Positions 9,406 through 17,983 of a stretch of 64,000 bases of DNA are shown here, piece by piece. The DNA is from Roseiconus lacunae (GTDB taxonomy: Bacteria; Planctomycetota; Planctomycetia; Pirellulales; Pirellulaceae). Position 1 is the stretch's first letter. Each line of letters starts with the position of its first letter. The notes under the pieces are model-generated. The model was given only the letters and a program-made list of their open reading frames with translations, was not told the origin of the DNA and did not search any database. Made by a program: the position numbers and the translations under genes. The stretch is from contig NZ_VSZO01000010.1 in NCBI RefSeq assembly GCF_008312935.1, positions 372,001 through 436,000 on the forward strand, given 5' to 3'.

Positions 9406-10635
9406 CTAGCGAAGGGAATCGATCTTGTTCCTTAAGAACCTCAGTTCGGGTTCTTGTTTGGCCAATGAAAAGGCTTTTTCGAACGCCGCGATGGCTTCGT
9501 CTTGTTGTCCAAGTCGTCGCAGCAGCTCTCCGCGCGCCGAATGGGCGAGGTAGTACTCTTGCAATTCACCGCGTTTAAGAATGGAGTCGATAATCTCTAG
9601 TCCGGCCAAACTACCGTCTCGCATCGCAATCGCGACGGCGCGATTCAGTTGAATGACTGGGGATGAGTCGGCCATCCGCAGAACATCGTACAACGCGACA
9701 ATCTGCCCCCAATCGGTTTCACCCGCATGCGAGGCTGCGGCATGCGTGGCAGAAATCGCTGCTTGAATCGAATACACGCCGAATCTCCGTGTGCGCAACG
9801 CTCGCCGTACCAGCGATTGCCCTTCGCTGATCAAGGCTTGATTCCAACGCGTTCGATCCTGATCCTCTAACAAAATGATGTCGCCGTCGCGGTCTGTGCG
9901 AGCCTCCCGTCTTGATTCATGCAGCAACATCAACGCTAACAACCCGATCACTTCCGGATCGGGAAGCAATTCGGATAACAATCGAGCCAACCGTATCGCT
10001 TCGTCTGACAAATCCACTCGAGTCAACTCGGTCCCACTCGAAGCGGAGTAGCCTTCGTTGAACACGAGGTATATCACCGTCAGCACGGATTCCAATCGGG
10101 ACGGTAAATCTTTTGACGACGGAATCACAAACGGAATACCGGCGTCACGAATCTTTGCTTTGCCCCGCACGATTCGCTGAGCCATCGTCGACGGTGTGAC
10201 CAAAAAAGCGCGGGCGATCTCTTCGGTCGTCAGCCCACAGACTTCACGAAGCGTTAAGGGTACCTGAATCTTGGAATCGATCGCCGGGTGACAACAGGTA
10301 AAGATCAAACGCAATCGGTCATCTTCAATTTCATCGGCGTTTGTCGATTGATTTGCCGATTCGATTTCGGCAAGCCGACGAGCCAATTCAGGCTGCAAAG
10401 AGTCGCGTTTCGCGCGACGGCGCAGCTTGTCGATCGCCTTGAAATTTCCCGTGGAAATCAGCCAAGCGACGGGATGTTCCGGTACACCTTCGGAGGGCCA
10501 CTGTTGCATCGCCGCCGTAAACGCCTCATGCATGGCCTCTTCGGCCAAGTGAAAATCCTTCAAACGCCGAACCAATGTGGCAAAGACCTTTCGAGAATCG
10601 TTGCGATAAATCGCTTCAATGTCTTCGCGGTGCAT
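9406..10635 (-). CDS. ECF-family RNA polymerase sigma factor, ECF42 type, with C-terminal TPR-like extension
   Basis: 409 residues. Sigma region 2 spans about 1-75 (AEEAMHEAF, PVAWLISTGNFKAIDKLRR). The diagnostic ECF42 motif DRLRLIFTCCHP is at 106-117 and region 4 at about 122-165 (LTTEEIARAFLVTPSTM). The long C-terminal half has the family's YLVFNEGYSAS and DLSDEAIRLARLL motifs and TPR-like helices near the end. ECF42 factors have no classical anti-sigma factor; they sit beside YCII/DGPF proteins and are thought to be controlled through their C-terminal extension. Here it is the last gene of an operon with three YCII-domain and two VOC-domain proteins, 36 bp after the VOC gene. Confidence 0.95.
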   Translation of the reverse strand: MHREDIEAIYRNDSRKVFATLVRRLKDFHLAEEAMHEAFTAAMQQWPSEGVPEHPVAWLISTGNFKAIDKLRRRAKRDSLQPELARRLAEIESANQSTNADEIEDDRLRLIFTCCHPAIDSKIQVPLTLREVCGLTTEEIARAFLVTPSTMAQRIVRGKAKIRDAGIPFVIPSSKDLPSRLESVLTVIYLVFNEGYSASSGTELTRVDLSDEAIRLARLLSELLPDPEVIGLLALMLLHESRREARTDRDGDIILLEDQDRTRWNQALISEGQSLVRRALRTRRFGVYSIQAAISATHAAASHAGETDWGQIVALYDVLRMADSSPVIQLNRAVAIAMRDGSLAGLEIIDSILKRGELQEYYLAHSARGELLRRLGQQDEAIAAFEKAFSLAKQEPELRFLRNKIDSLR

Positions 10636-10671
10636 CGTTATCCTGCGTCGATCACGACTGTCTGAAGAAAC

Positions 10672-11145
10672 TTAAACGTTACCATCGAACGCCTGTTTGA
10701 GCGTTTGAAGATCCAGCTTCTTCATTTGCCACAACGACTGAAACATTCGTTGCAGCGCCGCCGGATCGTCGGCGGCGAACCAGTCCTCCATCAACGCCGG
10801 CCAGACTTGCCAACACATACCGAATTTGTCTTTCAACCATCCACATGCGAGTTCGGATCCTCCCCCGGCGAGCAACGCCCCCCAGAGCTCGTCGATTTCC
10901 TCTTGAGTCTCACAACTGATTGCCAGTGAAAACGCTTCGGTAAATTTCCAATCCTGACCAGCATTGAGCGCGACAAACTTCATCCCGCAAAGCTCGAAAT
11001 CGATCGTGAGCACCGCTTGGCTCTCAGGGTTGTAGACCTTTCGAACGATTTTAGAGTCGGGAACGACCGAAACATAGAATTCCACTGCTTCTTCGGCTCG
11101 ATCGCGATAGGAAAGGAACGGTGTGATTCGCTGTTTAATTTCCAT
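10672..11145 (-). CDS. VOC-family (PhnB-like) protein
   Basis: 157 residues beginning MEIKQRITPFLSYRDRAEE. It is a single vicinal-oxygen-chelate domain of the PhnB / '3-demethylubiquinone-9 3-methyltransferase' type (FVALNAGQDWKFTEAFSLAI, LWGALLAGGGSE, DKFGMCWQVWP). The name inherited by this family does not reflect a proven reaction. The ATG at 11145 lies inside the 3' end of the upstream YCII gene (11-base overlap), which supports this start over a longer frame and implies translational coupling. Part of the ECF42 operon; role unknown. Confidence 0.85.
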   Translation of the reverse strand: MEIKQRITPFLSYRDRAEEAVEFYVSVVPDSKIVRKVYNPESQAVLTIDFELCGMKFVALNAGQDWKFTEAFSLAISCETQEEIDELWGALLAGGGSELACGWLKDKFGMCWQVWPALMEDWFAADDPAALQRMFQSLWQMKKLDLQTLKQAFDGNV

Positions 11146-11518
11146 GGTCAACGCGAGCCTCGACAGTTTCGGGAAGTTTGGGCAGCGGAAAAAGAGGACG
11201 GATTTCGACGATACCTTTCTTAGCTGGCGGTAGCCGTGCTGCGATGGCGATCGCTTCATCCAAATCCGCAACGTCGACAATGTAGTAGCCGCCGAGTTGC
11301 TCGGTGGTTTCGGCGAAAGGACCGTCGGTGATCTGCGATTGACCGCTGCGGACACGGACGCTCGTGGCCGTCGAAACCGAATGTAGCGGTGAGGCGTCAA
11401 TCCATTTGCCTTGCGTTGCGAGTTCCTCGCTGATTTTCATCGATTCGACCATGCACGCTTCGCGCTCATCGTCGGTCCAGTCCTCTTCGTTCCCATAGAT
11501 CAAAAACATGTACTTCAT
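11135..11518 (-). CDS. YCII-related (DGPF) protein
   Basis: 127 residues with the YCII/DGPF fold: N-terminal MKYMFLIYGNEEDW strand and the signature [20 protein letters not shown] at about 65-85. These small dimeric alpha/beta proteins are typical partners of ECF42 sigma factors. No catalytic activity is established for this group. It overlaps the downstream VOC gene and lies 54 bp after the fusion gene, within the same minus-strand operon. Confidence 0.9.
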   Translation of the reverse strand: MKYMFLIYGNEEDWTDDEREACMVESMKISEELATQGKWIDASPLHSVSTATSVRVRSGQSQITDGPFAETTEQLGGYYIVDVADLDEAIAIAARLPPAKKGIVEIRPLFPLPKLPETVEARVDHGN

Positions 11519-11572
11519 GGTTCGTTGATTTGTTGGTGAAATAAATTGAAATAGAAACGGTCGCGTTGAAGA

Positions 11573-12418
11573 CTAGCAGTCGTCTCCCAATACCATGACC
11601 ATCCAGCCTAAGCCGAACCGGTCGGTGACCATCCCATAACACGGCGACCAAAATGTTTTTGTCAGCGGCATTTCGCGACTGCCACCCTCGGCGAGAGCAT
11701 CGTACGCCGAATGGGCGGCGGTTTCGGTCGGCAGCGTGAGCGCTAAACGGAACCCATCGAAGTTCGAGCGTTCATCACATCCATCGGACGCCATCAAATT
11801 CATCTTGCCAACGGTGAATGACGCGTGCATGATTTTCTCTTCGAACCCTGATTGCAATTTTCCGTCGGGAACTGGATCAGGGCTTTCGCTGAATTTCATC
11901 TTCATCGTGACAGTCGCGCCCACGGCTTGTTCATAAAACGCCAACGCTTCTTCACAACATCCGCCGAAGAACAAGTATGGCTGCACCGTTGCCTGCTGCA
12001 GTGCCATCGACTGCATAAGCGATTCCTCTTGCTCACGAATGTTTCCGTCAGGATCACTGGGACTAAGATCTTCAATTTCGTAGACCGGCCGAACTTCAAT
12101 TTCAGAGTCTTCCGGCATCGGATTGGGACATCGTTTGACCCAATCGATCGCCTCTTGTATCGAATCGACCTCCCACAACCAAAATCCTGCGATCAGTTCT
12201 TTCGTTTCTGCGAACGGCCCATCGGTGACGGTGCGGTCGCTACCCCGAAAGAGGACTCGCTTGGCAGCAGAACTGGGTTTCAATCCTTCACCGGCCTTCA
12301 TGATCCCCGCTCTGACGAGCTCTTCGTTAAAGTCGCCCATCGCGGTGAGCAACTCTTCGCTCGGCAACTCGCCGGCCTCAGAGCTTTTGGTTGCCTTTAG
12401 AATGACCATCACTCTCAT
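11573..12418 (-). CDS. YCII-VOC fusion protein
   Basis: 281 residues with two domains. Residues 1-115 are a YCII/DGPF domain ([30 protein letters not shown]). Residues about 140-281 are a PhnB-like VOC domain ([46 protein letters not shown]). The fusion joins the two protein types that are separate genes elsewhere in the same operon. Its start overlaps the end of the preceding YCII gene by four bases (ATGA). Function unknown; the context ties it to the ECF42 regulon. Confidence 0.9.
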   Translation of the reverse strand: MRVMVILKATKSSEAGELPSEELLTAMGDFNEELVRAGIMKAGEGLKPSSAAKRVLFRGSDRTVTDGPFAETKELIAGFWLWEVDSIQEAIDWVKRCPNPMPEDSEIEVRPVYEIEDLSPSDPDGNIREQEESLMQSMALQQATVQPYLFFGGCCEEALAFYEQAVGATVTMKMKFSESPDPVPDGKLQSGFEEKIMHASFTVGKMNLMASDGCDERSNFDGFRLALTLPTETAAHSAYDALAEGGSREMPLTKTFWSPCYGMVTDRFGLGWMVMVLGDDC

Positions 12419-12825
12419 TGATCCGTTCCTTCGATTGATTGGTTAAATGCTTCGTGTCGTGCTGCGACGAGCGCGTTGACTTCTTCATCCGCAGGCCGAA
12501 TCTCAAAAGGGCCGACTCGAACGCCGGGATGCTGCGACATCAACGAGATCGCATGATTTAGGTCGCGGGCCTCGAGTAGCAGAATACCTCCCAGTGTCTC
12601 TTTCGTTTCCGCGTACGGACCGTCGATGACGTCTGCGGCGCCATTCTTCATTCGTAACGTGACCGAATGACGAGCCGACTGGAGGGCTTCACCGCCGATA
12701 AAATGTCCCCCGCGACGCAGTTCATCGTCGTACGCAAGGCATTGCTCCATTATTTGCCGACTCTCTTCTTCTGACATCGACTCCCACTTGGTTTCGTCGA
12801 TGTAGCCCAAGCAAACAAATTTCAT
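12415..12825 (-). CDS. YCII-related (DGPF/DGPY) protein, first gene of the ECF42 operon
   Basis: 136 residues: [15 protein letters not shown] at the N-terminus and [20 protein letters not shown] in the middle, which is the YCII signature with Tyr in place of Phe. It is the promoter-proximal gene of the five-gene operon ending in the sigma factor, and overlaps the YCII-VOC fusion gene by four bases. GAGAGGACGG upstream of the ATG can serve as ribosome site. I could not see a convincing ECF promoter. Confidence 0.88.
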   Translation of the reverse strand: MKFVCLGYIDETKWESMSEEESRQIMEQCLAYDDELRRGGHFIGGEALQSARHSVTLRMKNGAADVIDGPYAETKETLGGILLLEARDLNHAISLMSQHPGVRVGPFEIRPADEEVNALVAARHEAFNQSIEGTDQ

Positions 12826-13311
12826 CTTTTGCCGTCCTCTCGAAATCGGTAGTTGCTGCCGTTTCAGATGGATCGAATGGTTGACCTACGAATCGACAGG
12901 ATTCGCATTTTTTTGACCAGTTTCTCCTGGCCCCGCCAGCTCGTCCCGAGTGTGATGACTTCGAAATCGTTTGTGCGACCGTTCGATCGTCATTGCTAGT
13001 GCTTCGCCAACATCTGAAATTGAGATTCGCCGCATGGCGTTCGCCACGGTTTCGTCGCAATCACCGGGGCGAACGCCCGTCGCCTGATGAGTCGCCCCAA
13101 TCACTTGGTCTAGGCGGAGCGTTTGAGCCATTTCCCTCGTCACATCGCGATGTATTTGCACTCGCCCGATTGCAACGATTCTTCGGCTATTTGGCGTTAA
13201 CGAGCACGTTTCAGGCAAAACTGAACCGGGGAAATTCAGAATCGCCCGGTGACGTACCGAACGACCTAATAGGTGCACCCTTCTCTCCGGTCGGAATGTG
13301 ATCGATTGCCG
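12826..13311. other. Intergenic region between divergent ECF42 operon and secA-like gene
   Basis: About 485 bp. It should hold the promoters of both divergent transcripts, but none is obvious. The only clear structure is the dispersed repeat at 13033-13121. Open frames here have no recognisable protein content. Confidence 0.5.
13033..13121. repeat. Dispersed intergenic repeat (copy A, most complete)
   Basis: Its left part (GGCGTTCGCCACGG, 14 nt) is shared with the copy near 44850 and, with changes, with 9319-9368. Its right part (GGGGCGAACGC, CTGATGAG, CGCCCCAA, GGTCTA, GGAGC) is shared with 15887-15948. GGGGCGA and TCGCCCC can pair within the element. All copies are intergenic. Confidence 0.65.
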
Positions 13312-15243
13312 ATGTTTTTCACCCAACCCTCGCTTGCCGATTATCGCAATCTGATCGGCCGCCCGAAACGCGGCGTTCGCGTGGTTGGTAAACCTGTGTC
13401 TGACCAGCTCCGTCAAATCCGTCAACGATGTGAACGGCTGGAACAACTCTCTGAGCCAGAGTTTTCTAACGCAGCGGCGGCGATGCGGTCGCGAGTGCGG
13501 AATGAATGCGAAGCGACCCGCGTCCCCAATGTGGTGGAATCGTTCGCGTTGACGGCCGAAGCACTTCGCAGAACGACGGGCATGGTTTACTACGATTGCC
13601 AGCTGGTCGGCGGACTGGCACTCGCGGGCGGCACCGTTGCCGAGATTCAAACCGGTGAAGGTAAAACGATCACGACGGCGTTGCCGGCGGCCTTGTTTGG
13701 ATGGACCGGTTGGGGAATCCACTTGGCGACGACCAACGAATATCTGTCGAGACGCGACTACGAAACGCTTCGGCCTGTCTACGAACGGCTCGGATTATCA
13801 GTCGGCCTTTTACGATCGCAAGCATCCAGTGATGAAAAGGCGATCGCTTATGCTTGTGATCTCACGTTCGGCCCGGGTTATGAATTTGGGTTTGATTTCC
13901 TTCGCGATCAACGACTCAAGCGAAGCCGGCACAACCAGCGTCTCGGCGATTCTGTTCGGCGAACCCTGCGCGGCGATTCGCCATACGAAGCGGCGCCGAT
14001 GCAACGCGCGTTGTTCATGACCATCATCGACGAAGCCGATAGTATCTTGATCGATGAAGCGAACACACCGTTGGTGCTCAGTGGCGCCAAAATGTCTACC
14101 GCAACGGCATCCGCGATTTTCGAATTTGCCGACCAGACCGCCCTTGGACTAAGCGAAGGCGTCGACTTTGAAATCGATTCAATCGGTCGTGCGATCAATC
14201 TGACCGACAAGGGAATTGGCGTTATCTCGGAAACGTGGGTTCAGCGCCCAGCAGGAATGGCAGCTCGCCCGTTCGCCGATTTAGTTGTAAACGCACTGAA
14301 GGCTAGGCATCTGGTCCGGCGTGATCAAGATTATGTCGTGCGCGAAGGACGCGTCTTGATCGTCGATGGCAACACCGGAAGAATCCACGACGAACGCAAA
14401 TGGAGCAACGGCTTACACCAAGCGATCGAAGTGAAAGAAGGATTATCAGTTAGCGATGAAAACGAAGCACAAGCTCGTATCACTCGCCAACGATTCATCC
14501 AACTGTACCAGCGGGTCGCGGGATTAACCGGCACTGCTGCGGGAAGTGAAGGCGAACTACGCGAGTTTTACAACCTGCCCGTTGTACGCATTTCACCACA
14601 CCGACCGTGCCTTCGCCAATCACTGCGGACGCGTTTTTTTGATGGATTTGAATCCAAAGCCAATGCGATCGTCTCCGACATTCGGCAGCGTTCGGATCTC
14701 GGCCAGCCCATCCTGATTGGTACACGGACCATCGACGAAAGCCAGCGACTTTCTGTTCAACTCAAAAAACATTCGATTCCGCATGTCGTTTTGAACGGAC
14801 TCCAAGATGAAGACGAAGCTGACATCGTTGCCCAAGCCGGTCGCTCTGGGAGCGTGACGATTGCGACAAACATGGCGGGGCGAGGGACTGACATCCAACC
14901 AGATGCCGCGTCAATCGAAGCAGGTGGCTTGCATGTTATCGCGACCGAGATCAACCATAACCAGCGAGTCGATCGCCAATTGGCCGGTCGTGCGGCCCGA
15001 CAAGGCGATCCGGGAAGCTGCCAATTTTTCTGTGCGGCCGATGATGAACTGATCGCTACGCGGTCACCGTCACTGTCGGCACAAATGCGGCGTGATGCCG
15101 GCCCGACTGGAGAATGCGATCGCGATTTTTCCAATCTCGTCGCAAAACTGCAACGGCAGTCCGAAAGCGATGCTCGCCGCCTGCGCGAACAGATGGTCGC
15201 CCGTGACCGCTGGAGCGAATCGATCCGCGAATCACTTTCATAA
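13312..15243 (+). CDS. SecA-like ATPase, short form lacking the C-terminal part
   Basis: 643 residues, against roughly 800-900 or more for housekeeping SecA, the motor that drives Sec-dependent export. The DEAD motor is complete: AEIQTGEGKTITTALPAA (Walker A), FGPGYEFGFDFLRD, IDEADSILIDEANTPLVLSG (Walker B and following), the two-helix-finger-proximal LTGTAAGSEGELREFY, and NBD2 motifs ATNMAGRGTDI and RQLAGRAARQGDPGSCQFF. The cross-linking-domain region is compressed and the long C-terminal scaffold/wing and zinc-binding tail are missing. It is probably a SecA2-like paralogue. The ATG at 13312 is chosen; a GTG at 13273 is possible. No SecY or accessory Sec gene is nearby. Confidence 0.88.
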   Translation: MFFTQPSLADYRNLIGRPKRGVRVVGKPVSDQLRQIRQRCERLEQLSEPEFSNAAAAMRSRVRNECEATRVPNVVESFALTAEALRRTTGMVYYDCQLVGGLALAGGTVAEIQTGEGKTITTALPAALFGWTGWGIHLATTNEYLSRRDYETLRPVYERLGLSVGLLRSQASSDEKAIAYACDLTFGPGYEFGFDFLRDQRLKRSRHNQRLGDSVRRTLRGDSPYEAAPMQRALFMTIIDEADSILIDEANTPLVLSGAKMSTATASAIFEFADQTALGLSEGVDFEIDSIGRAINLTDKGIGVISETWVQRPAGMAARPFADLVVNALKARHLVRRDQDYVVREGRVLIVDGNTGRIHDERKWSNGLHQAIEVKEGLSVSDENEAQARITRQRFIQLYQRVAGLTGTAAGSEGELREFYNLPVVRISPHRPCLRQSLRTRFFDGFESKANAIVSDIRQRSDLGQPILIGTRTIDESQRLSVQLKKHSIPHVVLNGLQDEDEADIVAQAGRSGSVTIATNMAGRGTDIQPDAASIEAGGLHVIATEINHNQRVDRQLAGRAARQGDPGSCQFFCAADDELIATRSPSLSAQMRRDAGPTGECDRDFSNLVAKLQRQSESDARRLREQMVARDRWSESIRESLS

Positions 15244-15280
15244 CACTTCACCTCTGCCGCCCGACGCATTTTCGTTGCGG

Positions 15281-15772
15281 TCAGTCACGAGCCGGAACGA
15301 CTTCGACACCAACCAAAGTGGAAAGCAAGTCGACAAACAGCCGGCTTTCATATTCCTGGTTGCCCGACAAGTCGCCCGCTCGTTCGCCCCAGTACATCCA
15401 ATCGGGGAACGGCCCGTTATTGGTAAACGACCCTTCACCATAGAAACGAAAGAGCGTCAGCTCTGAATCGTCGACTAACCGAAGTCCGACGCTGAAACAA
15501 TCAAATCCGTCGTGAGTAGATGAGAAGGATGATTCCGGCGACAAGTCATGGTAACCATACGCGACCGCTTGAATCTCGGCAAAATAAATAGCCTTTCGAA
15601 AATTCAGGCACCAAAAATACCGCGTACGGATTCGGATCGTTGTCATCTTTGGATCAACGATGACTTCGCGAAAGACAGCGTCAAGGGTCACGAGACGGAC
15701 CCGCCAAGCACTTGACGCAATGACCTTTCCGGATTGTTTGCGTATCCGTGGTCCAACTGTCAGAAGTCGCAT
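15281..15772 (-). CDS. Hypothetical protein
   Basis: 163 residues from the ATG at 15772; a frame extension to 15820 adds 16 residues. No signal peptide. The middle is aromatic and beta-rich (RYFWCLNFRKAIYFAEIQA, YGYHDLSPESSFSSTHDGFD) and the end is acidic. Not recognised by motif. Similar proteins of this type occur in planctomycetes to my knowledge, without a function. It converges on the secA-like gene with 37 bp between the stops. Confidence 0.65.
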   Translation of the reverse strand: MRLLTVGPRIRKQSGKVIASSAWRVRLVTLDAVFREVIVDPKMTTIRIRTRYFWCLNFRKAIYFAEIQAVAYGYHDLSPESSFSSTHDGFDCFSVGLRLVDDSELTLFRFYGEGSFTNNGPFPDWMYWGERAGDLSGNQEYESRLFVDLLSTLVGVEVVPARD

Positions 15773-15886
15773 TAGGAGTGTTTCACCTGTTTCCCAAGGA
15801 TCCGTCGACGCTTTTGACATTGCGGGGTAGCGTTCGACCGTGTTACACGGGCTGTCCCAAAACTACGTTCACCGCAGGTAAACCGC

Positions 15887-15948
15887 GAAACCGGGGCGAA
15901 CGCTCGTCGGCTGATGAGACGCCCCAAATATTGGGTCTAGCCGGAGCA
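15887..15948. repeat. Dispersed intergenic repeat (copy B)
   Basis: GGGGCGAACGCTCGTCGGCT, then GATGAGACGCCCCAA and GGGTCTAGCCGGAGC, aligns with the right half of copy A at 13068-13121 with few mismatches. It sits just upstream of the lipoprotein gene. GGGGCG and CGCCCC can form a stem. Confidence 0.6.
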
Positions 15949-15994
15949 CTAGCATTTTGCCCAACCCCAATCCCACTACCTAAGATTAGTCTCG

Positions 15995-16621
15995 ATGCCC
16001 CTTCCATCTACCCGATTGCCAGCGATCGTCAGCCTCGTGCTTTTTGTCGTTTGTCAGTCGGGATGTGCAACTATTTTGAGTGAACGCCGTTACCCCGTTA
16101 CGATCGACAATCCTCCGGGACCGACGCAATTTTCAGTCATCGATGATCGGCAAAACGTGATCCACCAGGGCGTCACCCCACAGCAAGTGACGCTTGATGC
16201 CAAACGATCACTCTGTCTGCCGGCCAACTACTCGGTTGTTTTCTCGGGCCCGAACAACGTTCGACAAACCAAAACAATCAAGGCCAAACCCGATCCTTGG
16301 ATCCTCGGCAATTTTGTCTTCGGGGGCGTCCCCGGCTTTGTTGTCGACGGTGTCAGTGGTGCGATGTACAAACTTCCTGAAAACGTTCATGGAAACGTAC
16401 TCTCGCATCATGGAGTGGCCAACACGCAAGCGAGCGGAAGCGTCGTATCGGCAGACGCGAGCAATGGACTGCCGGCGATGCCCGTATCAGCTCAACTCAC
16501 TGATCAACAAGCTGAGCCGAACACCGTGCTAGTGCCGGAGGCAGCGGCCGGTAACAAGACAGTGACCGTCCCGATCCGAACCGCTTCAGCGATTGATCGT
16601 GAAATTATCACCGACAAGTAA
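15995..16621 (+). CDS. Putative lipoprotein of unknown function
   Basis: 208 residues with a lipoprotein signal: hydrophobic LPAIVSLVLFVV followed by the lipobox CQSGC, so Cys24 would be lipidated. Next comes a PEGA-like beta segment (YPVTIDNPPGPTQFSVIDD) and a conserved-looking glycine-rich hydrophobic stretch (LGNFVFGGVPGFVVDGVSGA) like that of other small phage- or plasmid-related lipoproteins. The C-terminal 70 residues are low-complexity Ala/Ser/Val. Function unknown; probably attached to a membrane facing the periplasm. Confidence 0.75.
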   Translation: MPLPSTRLPAIVSLVLFVVCQSGCATILSERRYPVTIDNPPGPTQFSVIDDRQNVIHQGVTPQQVTLDAKRSLCLPANYSVVFSGPNNVRQTKTIKAKPDPWILGNFVFGGVPGFVVDGVSGAMYKLPENVHGNVLSHHGVANTQASGSVVSADASNGLPAMPVSAQLTDQQAEPNTVLVPEAAAGNKTVTVPIRTASAIDREIITDK

Positions 16622-16879
16622 CGCTTCAACCATCGACGGTCAGAGATGATGCCCCAATTCGCGAGACGGATTTAGACTTGGTTGCCAACCTCCGATTTAC
16701 GATGCGAGTCGGCGGTGAGCGACGATAAAACCTGCCGCTGAACTCTCGTGCTTTGCTCCAGGTGGAGTTTATCCTCCAAGCACCAAGGCTGGTGCCTGTC
16801 GGATCGTCAATCCCACCCAAATGCTACGTGGACAAAGCACTTCGTCAGATCTTCGGTCCACTCGAATCCACCACCGCGT

Positions 16880-17983
16880 TCACTTACCGGGGGTGAGCTT
16901 ACCTTCAAGCAACTTGTCGGCGTCGCGTTCTGCTTTCTTTAAAACACTCGCGATCGTAACCGGGTGTCCCCCGTCGGCGTCACTCGCCGCTGCCGCTGCC
17001 ATAAAGGCGTACAGCTCGATCGTTTCTTTTGGATCGATCGGCGACTGTTTCGTCTCAAAGAATTCGGCAATCTTGACTGCTAGCGGACGATATCCGCCGT
17101 AATCGCCGATCGGCCGAATCCCTTTGTCACCAAAAGCGGTGCCGCCGTATCCACGACTACCATTTCGCATCCCATGAAAGGTTCCGATCCGTCCGTTATT
17201 CCAGGTACCGACTGCCAACTCACGGTGTTGGGTCGAGATATGCTGAACACTGACGCAGCCTCTTCCCATGCAGGTGTAAAGCGATTCACAACCATGAATA
17301 CCGTACCAAAACAGTCGCGAATGCGATGGCTCAGTCGCCGCCGGACTAAACGCGTTGCAACCAAGGACGGTACCGACGGCACCGTTCCGAATCGCCTGGG
17401 CGCCTTCGCTGTAACGCAACGAAGAACTCGAAAACATGGGCACGCCGTAGTGCTCCGCTGCTCGGTAGATTGCAACTACTTCGGCCAAATTAGAAGCCAC
17501 TGGTTTATCGATGAACGTTGGCTTGCCAGCACGAAAGACTTGCAACGCCTGCTCTAAGTGCGGCTTGCCATCGTTGGTTTCTAACAGCACACAATCTACG
17601 CGGTCGAGCAACGCGTCGATCGAGTCGACGACTTCAACGCCCAACGCCTTGACTTCTTCGGTGTACTTCGGAATTCGACTGTAGCTCGATTCGATTGTTC
17701 GGCTGCCATAAGGATACGCGGCCACGACGCGGCCGTTTCTCATTTCAGGATCAGCCGGTTCGACGTTGAACGCTTTAGTAAATGCTGGAACATGCGACGT
17801 GTCCAACCCGATCACTCCGATCCTGATTGGGGTGAGCTCTGCGTCCGCGGTTTCTTGAGCCGATACGGTTGCTTGATTAAACACAATCGCCACAGCAGTG
17901 ACGACAAATGCCAAGTATCCTGCGATCAAGTTGCGACATCTCCGGGCGGGCGCGATCGGCTTGATTCGTTCGATTACGTTCAT
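16880..17983 (-). CDS. Gfo/Idh/MocA-family oxidoreductase with N-terminal membrane or signal segment
   Basis: 367 residues. After a signal-like hydrophobic stretch (NLIAGYLAFVVTAVAIVF, then SAQET) comes a Rossmann fold starting IRIGVIGLDTSHVPAF and a substrate domain. The family's catalytic EKP motif reads DKP here (FIDKPVASN). The GxGxxG loop is replaced by GVIGLDTSH, so NAD(P) binding may be altered. The ATG at 17983 overlaps the stop of the upstream oxidoreductase (ATGA), which fixes the start and shows an operon. Such secreted Gfo/Idh/MocA proteins are expanded in planctomycetes and are often linked to sugar breakdown. Substrate unknown. Confidence 0.88.
   Translation of the reverse strand: MNVIERIKPIAPARRCRNLIAGYLAFVVTAVAIVFNQATVSAQETADAELTPIRIGVIGLDTSHVPAFTKAFNVEPADPEMRNGRVVAAYPYGSRTIESSYSRIPKYTEEVKALGVEVVDSIDALLDRVDCVLLETNDGKPHLEQALQVFRAGKPTFIDKPVASNLAEVVAIYRAAEHYGVPMFSSSSLRYSEGAQAIRNGAVGTVLGCNAFSPAATEPSHSRLFWYGIHGCESLYTCMGRGCVSVQHISTQHRELAVGTWNNGRIGTFHGMRNGSRGYGGTAFGDKGIRPIGDYGGYRPLAVKIAEFFETKQSPIDPKETIELYAFMAAAAASDADGGHPVTIASVLKKAERDADKLLEGKLTPGK

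Noticed and set aside
12886-13722. Minus-strand frame of 278 codons overlapping the start of the SecA-like gene
   Set aside because: Arg/His-rich composition and complete overlap of its 5' half with the well-supported SecA-like coding sequence mark it as a shadow frame.
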